Below are positions 1 to 6,695 of a stretch of 57,116 bases of DNA, piece by piece (the stretch's first letter is position 1; every line of letters starts with the position of its first letter). A program made the position numbers and the translations under genes. Origin of the DNA: an uncultured bacterium (GTDB taxonomy: Bacteria; Chloroflexota; Anaerolineae; J036; Brachytrichaceae); assembly GCA_903921365.1 (NCBI GenBank), contig CAIXPS010000192.1:1-57116 (forward strand), given 5' to 3'. The notes under the pieces were generated by a model. It searched no databases, was not told where the DNA came from, and saw only the letters and a program-made list of their open reading frames with translations.

Positions 1-598
1 GTTCGCGCGTCAAACCGAGCGATGCCAGCAGCAGTGTCACCTCGAACACGATCATCCCGATCATCGCCGGGATGGTGTATTGGCGGATGTCGAGCGACGG
101 GTTAAACAGCACCTCGGTGCGCACGTCGATGGTCGGCGTTGCGCTGTGCGGGTTGTAGGCTGCCAGATAGACTGAGATGGCTTGCTGCGCCGCCGCCAGG
201 CCGGTGCCGCTGGCCACATTGCTGGTCGCGCCGGCGATGACCTGTATTTCGGGCGTCCGGTAAGTCGAGTTCAGATCGCGCTCGAAACCGGGCGGGATCA
301 CCACGCCGATATCGGCATCGCCATCGTTGAGCAGGCGCGTGAGCTGCGCCATATCGTCGGCGTATTTTTGCAGCGTCAACTCCTTCTTGTGCGCCAACTC
401 CTGTCCAATCGCGCGGCTGACGGCGCTGTGATCCATATCGAGCATGGCCACGCGCAGTCCTGCGACGCTGCGCCCGGTGCTGAACGCCAGCAGCGACAGT
501 TGCAGCACGGGCGTGAGCAGCAGCACGATCAGCAACAGCCGGTCGCGGCTGACCTGGATCAGCTCTTTGTAAATCAGATTGGCGATGCGAAAGAACAA
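1..598 (-). CDS. ABC-2 type transporter permease, partial (YbhR-like), C-terminus outside window
   Basis: This is the last gene of the efflux operon and is cut by the left edge, so only about 199 N-terminal residues are visible. The product starts L-F-F-R-I-A-N-L-I-Y-K-E-L, followed by a hydrophobic first membrane segment and then a large soluble extracytoplasmic domain (GVVIPPGFERDL-like segment), the usual build of ABC-2/ABC-2_3 permeases paired with HlyD adaptors. The membrane core begins near the edge. I chose a TTG start at 598-596 because GGAG lies five bases upstream and no ATG is in frame nearby; the start is therefore an inference. It follows the other permease gene by 74 bp, and that gap carries TTCGTG-type repeat sequence. 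It probably forms a permease heterodimer with the 673-1797 product. Confidence 0.85.
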   Translation of the reverse strand, partial: MFFRIANLIYKELIQVSRDRLLLIVLLLTPVLQLSLLAFSTGRSVAGLRVAMLDMDHSAVSRAIGQELAHKKELTLQKYADDMAQLTRLLNDGDADIGVVIPPGFERDLNSTYRTPEIQVIAGATSNVASGTGLAAAQQAISVYLAAYNPHSATPTIDVRTEVLFNPSLDIRQYTIPAMIGMIVFEVTLLLASLGLTRE

Positions 599-672
599 GA
601 TTTCTCCACGAATCTACACGAATAAGAACAGGAACATAGACATCACACGAATAGGAAAAACAGGGTTATGAA
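599..672. repeat. TTCGTG-type degenerate intergenic repeat
   Basis: The short gap between the two permease genes carries ATTCGTGTAGATTCGTGGAG (minus strand, about 605-624) and a further CACACGAAT copy. The same words (GTGTAGATTCGTG, ATTCGTGGAT) recur at 11007-11108. It looks like a degenerate dispersed repeat that has entered the operon without breaking it, and it also supplies the Shine-Dalgarno-like GGAG for the TTG-started permease. Confidence 0.45.
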
Positions 673-1797
673 TCAAGACACCTTCTTTTTGAACAGGAGC
701 ATACCGGCGGTGAACATGATGCTGCCGAGGACGACGAGCGCCAGCGCGGGCTCCCAGAGGCCGTCCCAGCCCAGCCCCTTCAGAAAGATGGCGCGCGCGA
801 TGGCGATGAAGTGGGTCTGCGGGACGGGCATGCTGGTCAACATGCTGGTGAGCGATGTGGTGTTGATCGGCTGCGTCAGCCCCGAGATGAAAAAGCTGGG
901 GAGGAAGAACGCCAGCAGGAAGATCGTCATCGCAGTCTGCTGGCTGGTGACGAAGTTGGCGATGAGGATGCCGGCGCTCATCGTGGCGAAGAAATAGAGC
1001 GCAGTCATCGCTAGAAGGGTGCCCAGGTCGCCGCGAAATGGCACTTGGAACCAGAACACCGCTACGAGCGTCGCAACCAATGCGCCAACCATGCCGGCCA
1101 ACGTATAGGCCAGCAGCTTGCCGCCCAGGTACTCGAACCCGCGCACCGGCGTGGCGATCAGCCCCTCAAACGAGCCTGTCTCCTTCTCGCGCGCCAGCGC
1201 CAGCGTAAACGCCATGGCGGGCATGAACATCACCACGGCCAGCAGCCCCGGCACCATGCTGTATAGCGTCTTGATCGCGGGGTTGTACCAGGCGCGCCCG
1301 TGCACATCAGCCGTCTTAGCGAGGGTAATCAACGCGCCGCTCTGCCCCAGCCGCATTGCGGCAAAGGCGCTTGTGCGCGCGCTGAGTTGCGCGATCGCGT
1401 TGCGCGCGGAGAGCGGGTTCATCCCGTCCACCAGCGCCTGTAACTGGGTGGCGCGGCCGGCGCGGGCATCCTCGCCAAAGCCGCGCGGGATGATCAGCGC
1501 CAGGTCGGCATCTCCAGCCAGCAGGCTCGCTTCCGCGCCAGCGTAATCCGACAGGTAACTTTTCAGCGTGAAGTCGCCGTCGGCTGTGATCTGTGCGATA
1601 AAGTCGCGCGACACGGCGCTCTTGTCCCAGTCCAGCACGGCAACCTTGCTGTGCTGATAGTCCAGCGAAAACACATACGACAACATCAGCAGCAGGAACG
1701 CGGGCGCGAGTGTGACCAGGAAGAGCACGCGCACATCGCGGACGATGTGCCGCACTTCCTTTCTGAAGATGGCAAAGGTGCGGCTGATAAACATCAC
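673..1797 (-). CDS. ABC-2 type transporter permease (YbhS-like)
   Basis: A 374-residue integral membrane permease. One N-terminal membrane segment (about residues 22-42) is followed by a soluble extracytoplasmic domain of about 130 residues and a block of five or six hydrophobic segments from about residue 180 to the C-terminus, which ends in a positively charged F-K-K-K-V-S tail. Length and topology match ABC-2 permeases of the YbhS/YbhR type. The start codon overlaps the stop of the upstream HlyD-type gene by 4 bp (1794-1797), so translation is probably coupled. With the neighbouring permease it should form the membrane pore; the two ATPases upstream supply energy and the HlyD-type lipoprotein the extracellular adaptor. 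The substrate cannot be read from sequence; the family usually exports drugs, dyes or lipophilic compounds. Confidence 0.9.
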   Translation of the reverse strand: MMFISRTFAIFRKEVRHIVRDVRVLFLVTLAPAFLLLMLSYVFSLDYQHSKVAVLDWDKSAVSRDFIAQITADGDFTLKSYLSDYAGAEASLLAGDADLALIIPRGFGEDARAGRATQLQALVDGMNPLSARNAIAQLSARTSAFAAMRLGQSGALITLAKTADVHGRAWYNPAIKTLYSMVPGLLAVVMFMPAMAFTLALAREKETGSFEGLIATPVRGFEYLGGKLLAYTLAGMVGALVATLVAVFWFQVPFRGDLGTLLAMTALYFFATMSAGILIANFVTSQQTAMTIFLLAFFLPSFFISGLTQPINTTSLTSMLTSMPVPQTHFIAIARAIFLKGLGWDGLWEPALALVVLGSIMFTAGMLLFKKKVS

Positions 1798-3032
1798 GCG
1801 CCTCCGAATGTCGCATCGGCCGGCACACCCGGCTTCAATGTGTGATCTGGGTTCGCCAGCCGCAGCTTGACGGCATAGACCAGTGAGGCGCGATCCTCGG
1901 CGGTTTGCACATTGTTTGGGACGAACTCGGCTTTGTCGCCGATGTGCACTATCTCGCCGCTGAAGGTGCGCCCCGGGAAGCCATCCACGGCGACAGGCGC
2001 CGTTGCGCCCAGCGTCACCCGCCCAAGTTTGTCGGCGGGAACGTAGACGACCAGCGACAGCTCGTCAAGATCGGTGAGCGTCAGGATCGTCGCGCCTGGC
2101 GCGGCCAGTTCACCGACCTTCAGGTTGTGGGCGCTTACCTGCCCGCCCACCGGCGCGGCGAGTGACAGCTTGCGCACCTTCGTCTGTGCGGCAGCGACGG
2201 CGGCATCCGCCACCCGCACCTGCGCCTCGGCCACGCCAATTTGCGCGCTGGTTGCGCCGGCCTGCAGGTCGGTCAGGCGAGACTGCGCCTGTGTCACGGC
2301 GGTCACGGCGACGTTATAGCCAGACTCGGCGGCATCCACCTGCGCCTGTAACGCGCGCGCCGAACTGCGTTCCGCTTCCAGCGCGGCTAGCGTCGTCTGT
2401 GCGCCGTCGTAGGCGGCGCCGGCGGTGTTGACGCCGATCCAGGCCTGCCAGTTAGTCAGGTCCTGAAACGGCACGGTATAGCGATCCTTGACGAGTTGCG
2501 TCCCACTCTGAGAGGCCACGGCGGCAGCCAGCTTCTGGCGCGACACGTCGATCTGTGTGCGCGTCTGAATAATCTGCAGGTCGAGCGATTGCTGATTTGC
2601 CAGCAACAGGCGCGCATCTTTACGCGACTGATCGGCGGCAGCCCGCCCCGCCTCGGCCAGCGCCACGGCTGCCTGAGCCTGCTGGATATCCTCCGCGCGC
2701 GTCCCGGCCTGCACCTGCGCCAGCGTTGCGCGCGCTGTCTGCGCCCCGGCCTCGGCGATATGCAGTTCGGCTGCGGCAATCCCGCGATCCAGTTCGATAA
2801 GCCCATCGCTGGGTTTTACGTCCGCGCCTTCGGCGGCATGCAGCGCCGCAATGCGGCCACCCAGCTCGGACGAGATCGCCACCTCATCGGCTTCGAGAAA
2901 GCCCGATGCGATGACGCCCGCCGTGCCGGTCTGCGGCTGCATCGGCGCCGCAGCGGTTGTGTTGCCGCACCCGGATGCCTCGACAGTCACTATAAACGCG
3001 CTTATCAGCGCGAATACCCTCTTTTTCATCAC
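1794..3032 (-). CDS. HlyD/YbhG-family efflux adaptor, probable lipoprotein
   Basis: A 412-residue periplasmic-adaptor-type protein. The N-terminus (MMKKRVFALISAF...) is a signal sequence ending in A-S-G-C, a plausible lipobox with Cys near residue 22, so it is probably lipid-anchored outside the membrane. The centre (about residues 85-270) is Ala/Gln-rich and strongly helical, as in the coiled-coil hairpin of HlyD/YbhG proteins. It is flanked by split halves of a lipoyl/barrel-sandwich domain (GGRIAALHAAEGADV and LAAPVGGQVSAHNLKVGE) and a C-terminal beta-barrel region. It starts 2 bp after the upstream ATPase stop and overlaps the downstream permease by 4 bp, placing it in the middle of a five-gene operon. 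In organisms without an outer membrane such adaptors sit on the extracellular face; whether that applies here is inferred. Confidence 0.9.
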   Translation of the reverse strand: MMKKRVFALISAFIVTVEASGCGNTTAAAPMQPQTGTAGVIASGFLEADEVAISSELGGRIAALHAAEGADVKPSDGLIELDRGIAAAELHIAEAGAQTARATLAQVQAGTRAEDIQQAQAAVALAEAGRAAADQSRKDARLLLANQQSLDLQIIQTRTQIDVSRQKLAAAVASQSGTQLVKDRYTVPFQDLTNWQAWIGVNTAGAAYDGAQTTLAALEAERSSARALQAQVDAAESGYNVAVTAVTQAQSRLTDLQAGATSAQIGVAEAQVRVADAAVAAAQTKVRKLSLAAPVGGQVSAHNLKVGELAAPGATILTLTDLDELSLVVYVPADKLGRVTLGATAPVAVDGFPGRTFSGEIVHIGDKAEFVPNNVQTAEDRASLVYAVKLRLANPDHTLKPGVPADATFGGA

Positions 3033-3034
3033 AC

Positions 3035-3967
3035 CTACCTTACATTGGCGATAAAGACATCCTCAAGCGATGGAGGAATCAACAGCGCGAGGCCAGGGTC
3101 GATCCCCTCCGCGCGCAACATTTCCAGGATAGTTGCCTGCTGGCCGGCTATGTCGGCGCCGATGACGTGCACACTTAGCCCGTACAGCGCCACTTCGTCG
3201 GCTTGCAGCCTGCCGTCGCTTTGCGCAGCGCGCAAGAGTCCGACGGCGCGCGCCGGATCACCCGGCGACAACTCCAGCACCTGGCCGTGCATCATGCGTT
3301 CCTTGATCTCACTCGGCGTGCCTTCAGCGATAATGTGCCCGTTGTGGATGAAGGCAAGCTGGTTGCAGTGCTCGGCCTCGTCCATGTAGTGCGTGGTGAC
3401 GAAGATCGTCATGCCCTCGCTGGTCAGCCGGTACAGCAAGTCCCAGAACATGCGCCGCGACACCGGGTCGACGCCGGCGGTGGGTTCGTCGAGAAACACC
3501 AGTTGAGGCGTGTGCATGATGGCCGCGCCCAGCGCGAGGCGCTGTCGCCAACCGCCAGCCAGCAGGCGCGCGTATTGACGTTCGCGCCCCACCAGGCCGG
3601 CCATCTGTAACACGAAGTCGATCTGCGCGCGCAACTTGTCGCCATGCAGCCCGTAGGCGCGCCCGAAGAAGCGCAGGTTCTCGATCACCGTTAGGTCGTT
3701 GTACAGGCTGAAGCGCTGTGACATATAACCCAGATGCGCCCGCACGCGTTCGGGTTGGCGCGTGATGTCCATCCCCAGCACCTCAGCCAGGCCGGCAGTT
3801 GGCTTCATCAACCCGAGCAGGATGCGGATGGTGGTGGTTTTGCCTGAACCGTTAGGCCCGAGAAAACCGAAGATTTGCCCGCGCGGCACGCGGAACGTAA
3901 TGTGATCCACCGCTGTAAAGCGGCCGAAGTGCTTCGTCAGGTCGTGAGCAACGATAGCGTTTTCCAT
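3035..3967 (-). CDS. ABC transporter ATP-binding protein (second half of a split YbhF)
   Basis: A 310-residue cytoplasmic ATPase of the ABC-2 (CcmA/YbhF) class. Walker A is GPNGSGKTT (about residues 38-46), the signature is the unusual LAGGWRQRL, and Walker B is LVFLDEPTAGVD followed by the H-loop TTHYMDEAEHC. I chose the ATG at 3967 (MENAIVAHDL...) because homology-like sequence begins there. A longer in-frame reading to 4051 would overlap the upstream gene and adds no domain. The stop of the preceding ATPase is only 5 bp upstream. In E. coli the two ATPase halves of YbhF are fused; here they are two adjacent genes. The LAGGW variant is known from YbhF-type second domains, but its effect on ATP hydrolysis is not clear. 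Confidence 0.92.
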   Translation of the reverse strand: MENAIVAHDLTKHFGRFTAVDHITFRVPRGQIFGFLGPNGSGKTTTIRILLGLMKPTAGLAEVLGMDITRQPERVRAHLGYMSQRFSLYNDLTVIENLRFFGRAYGLHGDKLRAQIDFVLQMAGLVGRERQYARLLAGGWRQRLALGAAIMHTPQLVFLDEPTAGVDPVSRRMFWDLLYRLTSEGMTIFVTTHYMDEAEHCNQLAFIHNGHIIAEGTPSEIKERMMHGQVLELSPGDPARAVGLLRAAQSDGRLQADEVALYGLSVHVIGADIAGQQATILEMLRAEGIDPGLALLIPPSLEDVFIANVR

Positions 3968-3972
3968 ACGCA

Positions 3973-4911
3973 CTATTTCCCCGCCTGTTTGCCAATCAAC
4001 GAGATGAACGCTTCTTCCATGCGCGGCTGCGCCGGCCATGGCCCCGCGCAACTCAGCCCCGCCTGCGCCAGGCGCTCAATAATCTCCGGCCCGCGTCGTG
4101 CCGCCGCGTCGACGAAGATGTGCAAGAGATCGCCGTAAGTCTGGATTTCCAACACGCCCGGCTGGCCGTTGAGCAACGCGGCTGCGCGCTGCAGGTTCTC
4201 AGGGCGGAACGCCAGCAGTTCGCCGTCGACCATCATCCGGATGCGGCTGGGCGCGTCGCATACCATCAGCCGCCCCTGATACATCAGCCCGACGCGCGAA
4301 CAACGCTCGGCTTCGTCCATGTAGGGTGTGCTGACCACAATTGTTGTCCCGGTGATGTGCAACTCGGTGAGGATGTCCCAGAATTCGCGCCGCGACACCG
4401 GGTCAACGCCGGTGGTCGGCTCGTCGAGTAACAGGATTTCGGGCTCGTGGATGAGCGTGCAGGCCAGGCCGAGTTTCTTCTGCATCCCGCCAGAGAGTTG
4501 TGCCGCGCGGCGCGCGCTGAATTTGCGCATGCGCGAGAAATCGAGCAGGCGGTCGATGCGGCCTGCGCGCGCCTGGCGCTTGATCCCGAAGATGTCGGCG
4601 AAGAAGTTCATATTCTCCAGCACCGACAGGTCACCATACAGGCTGAACTGTTGCGACATATAGCCGAGGTGCGCCTTGATGGCCTCGGACTTCTTCACGG
4701 TGTCGAAGCCCGCGACGGTGGCATGACCGGCGGTCGGGTTCAAGATGGCTGCAAGCATGCGCAGGACGGTTGTCTTGCCGGCGCCGTCGGGACCGACCAG
4801 GCCGAAAATCTCGCCACGGAAAATAGACAAGTCAAGCGAGTCGACGGCGCGGGTAGCTCCGAATGACCTGCATAAGGCGCGGGTTTCGATGATCATCGAT
4901 GCGTCAGCCAT
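3973..4911 (-). CDS. ABC transporter ATP-binding protein (first half of a split YbhF)
   Basis: A 312-residue ABC ATPase and the first gene of the efflux operon. Walker A is GPDGAGKTT, a spelling typical of YbhF N-terminal halves. The signature is LSGGMQKKL and Walker B ILLLDEPTTGVD, with a TPYMDEAERC segment after it, so the nucleotide site looks complete. The C-terminal 80 residues form the usual accessory domain of ABC-2 ATPases. Start choice: ATG at 4911 (MADASMII...), with an alternative five codons downstream. It probably pairs with the 3035-3967 ATPase as a heterodimer driving the two permeases. The promoter must lie in 4912-5056, which also holds a perfect palindrome. Confidence 0.92.
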   Translation of the reverse strand: MADASMIIETRALCRSFGATRAVDSLDLSIFRGEIFGLVGPDGAGKTTVLRMLAAILNPTAGHATVAGFDTVKKSEAIKAHLGYMSQQFSLYGDLSVLENMNFFADIFGIKRQARAGRIDRLLDFSRMRKFSARRAAQLSGGMQKKLGLACTLIHEPEILLLDEPTTGVDPVSRREFWDILTELHITGTTIVVSTPYMDEAERCSRVGLMYQGRLMVCDAPSRIRMMVDGELLAFRPENLQRAAALLNGQPGVLEIQTYGDLLHIFVDAAARRGPEIIERLAQAGLSCAGPWPAQPRMEEAFISLIGKQAGK

Positions 4912-4938
4912 AACGCAGTGTATTTTAACCCTTGGGAG

Positions 4939-4971
4939 AGATGTCAGACTTCTCTTAGAAGTCTGACATCT
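4939..4971. repeat. Perfect 15-bp inverted repeat, 3-nt loop
   Basis: The arms AGATGTCAGACTTCT (4939-4953) and AGAAGTCTGACATCT (4957-4971) are perfect reverse complements around CTT. It lies between the divergent efflux operon and the sugar-acid dehydratase gene. It has no T-run on either side, so it is not a classic terminator. A REP-like mobile palindrome or an operator shared by the two promoters are the main alternatives. Confidence 0.75.
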
Positions 4972-5056
4972 TCCGCGGGCTCACGCTAGAATGAACACCC
5001 ATCGCCCTGTGTGGGCGTAACTTGACAGGGATGGACACAAAGTAAAAGGCGGCAGG

Positions 5057-6640
5057 ATGCCAATACAAGATATAAATCTCATGATGCCGGAGTCAGGCTC
5101 GGCTATGCCATTTGATCAGGCGGCAATTCGCCTGCATCCGCGCGACGATGTGGCGATTGCGCGTGTGACCCTCGCCGCAGGGCAAGTCATCAGCACGGGT
5201 GACGGCGCACTTGCGTTAGCGCTCACGCTCACGCAGCTTGTTCCCTCAGGACACAAGCTTGCATTACGCGCAGTCGGTGTGGGCGACCCCGTCCGCCGTT
5301 ACGGGCAGGTGATCGGTTTCGCGTCGCGCCCGATTCAACCCGGCGAGCATGTGCACACACACAATCTCAGCGTGCAAGCCCTGGGCGCCCGCGACTACGC
5401 TTTCGGCGCGGACGCGCAGCCAGTGGACTTCGCGCCCGAGACCGAGCGCCGCGCGTTCATGGGGTACAAGCGCGCAAACGGGCGCGTTGGCACACGCAAC
5501 ATGATCGCGGTCCTATCGAGCGTAAACTGTTCGGCGCACACCTGCCGCCAGATCGCCCATCACTTCACGCCCGAACTGCTGGCCGCGTATCCGAACGTGG
5601 ACGGCGTGATCGCGCTGACGCATGGGTTGGGCTGCGCAAGCCGTGTGGGCGGAGAAGACTATGTGCTGTTACAGCGCACGCTGGCGGGGATGTCCATCAA
5701 CCCGAACGTCGGCGCGCACATCATTGTCGGGTTGGGGTGCGAGGCCAATCAGATATCCGATCTGATCCGCAACCAGAACATGGGCGAGCCGTTTCACCTG
5801 ACCATTCAGGATGCTGGCGGCATCCGCAAGACGGTGCAGGCCGGCATCGCGGCGGTTGAGAAATTGCTCCCGGTCGTCAACGCCACGCCGCGCACGCCGC
5901 AACCGATCTCCGAGCTGATGATCGCACTGCAATGCGGCGGCAGCGACGGCTGGTCGGGCGTGACCGCCAACCCGCTGCTGGGCATGGTGGTGGACGAAGT
6001 AGTGCGACAGGGCGGCTCGGCGGTGCTGGCCGAGACGCCGGAGATTTACGGCGCGGAGCACCTGCTGACGCGCCGAGCAATCAACCGCCAGGTGGGCGAG
6101 AGGTTGATCGAGCGCGTGCACTGGTGGGAGGAACACTGCAAACGCATCGGCGCGGAGATCGACAACAATCCAAGCCCAGGGAACAAGGCGGGCGGGTTGA
6201 CCACCATCTATGAGAAGTCGCTGGGAGCCGTAGCGAAGGGCGGGACAACGCCGCTGATGGGCGTGTACGAGTACGCGGAGCCCGTCACCGCGCGCGGCTT
6301 CACGTTCATGGATACGCCGGGATATGACCCTGTGTCTGTCACAGGCCAGGTCGCTGGCGGGTGCAATCTGGTCGTGTTCACCACGGGGCGCGGGTCGGTG
6401 TTTGGGTTCAAGCCGGCGCCGAGCATCAAAATCGTCACAAACACGCCGACGTACGAGCACATGAGCGACGACATGGACGTGGATGGCGGCCGCATCCTGA
6501 ACGGCGTGGCGATGGCGCAGGCCGCCGCAGAGCTTCTCGATCTCGTCATCGCAGTGGCATCCGGGCAGCGCTCCAAGAGCGAGGCGCAGGGCGTTGGCGA
6601 GGAAGAATTCAACCCGTGGAACCTTGGCGGAGTACTGTAA
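5057..6640 (+). CDS. UxaA/GarD-family altronate or galactarate dehydratase
   Basis: A 527-residue cytoplasmic hydro-lyase of the altronate/galactarate dehydratase family. An N-terminal SAF domain (about residues 25-105, beginning HPRDDVAIARV) is followed by the catalytic core. Family signatures are GYKRANGRVGTRN, IVGLGCEANQ, CGGSDGWSGVTANP (about residue 293), NPSPGNKAGG (about 372) and TTGRGSVFGF (about 441). The TANP/EIYGAEHLL wording is closer to UxaA than to E. coli GarD, but length does not decide the substrate. An aldehyde dehydrogenase typical of the glucarate/galactarate route to 2-oxoglutarate lies 3 kb downstream on the same strand, which supports sugar-acid catabolism. ATG 5057 has GGCAGG just upstream; in-frame ATGs at 5081 and 5105 are possible starts, the last being where SAF homology begins. 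Confidence 0.88.
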   Translation: MPIQDINLMMPESGSAMPFDQAAIRLHPRDDVAIARVTLAAGQVISTGDGALALALTLTQLVPSGHKLALRAVGVGDPVRRYGQVIGFASRPIQPGEHVHTHNLSVQALGARDYAFGADAQPVDFAPETERRAFMGYKRANGRVGTRNMIAVLSSVNCSAHTCRQIAHHFTPELLAAYPNVDGVIALTHGLGCASRVGGEDYVLLQRTLAGMSINPNVGAHIIVGLGCEANQISDLIRNQNMGEPFHLTIQDAGGIRKTVQAGIAAVEKLLPVVNATPRTPQPISELMIALQCGGSDGWSGVTANPLLGMVVDEVVRQGGSAVLAETPEIYGAEHLLTRRAINRQVGERLIERVHWWEEHCKRIGAEIDNNPSPGNKAGGLTTIYEKSLGAVAKGGTTPLMGVYEYAEPVTARGFTFMDTPGYDPVSVTGQVAGGCNLVVFTTGRGSVFGFKPAPSIKIVTNTPTYEHMSDDMDVDGGRILNGVAMAQAAAELLDLVIAVASGQRSKSEAQGVGEEEFNPWNLGGVL

Positions 6641-6695
6641 GATGTATGGGCATTAACAATACTGTCATAAAACGACCCATACAGATTCAACACAG

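Noticed and set aside
3035-4051. A longer start (4051) for the second ATPase gene
   Set aside because: It would overlap the preceding ATPase gene by about 80 bp, and the extra 28 residues lack family similarity; ATG 3967 begins the conserved domain.
5022-5048. TTGACA at 5022-5027 as -35 box of the sugar-acid dehydratase gene
   Set aside because: No acceptable -10 box lies 16-18 bp downstream, and a start there would leave almost no leader before ATG 5057.
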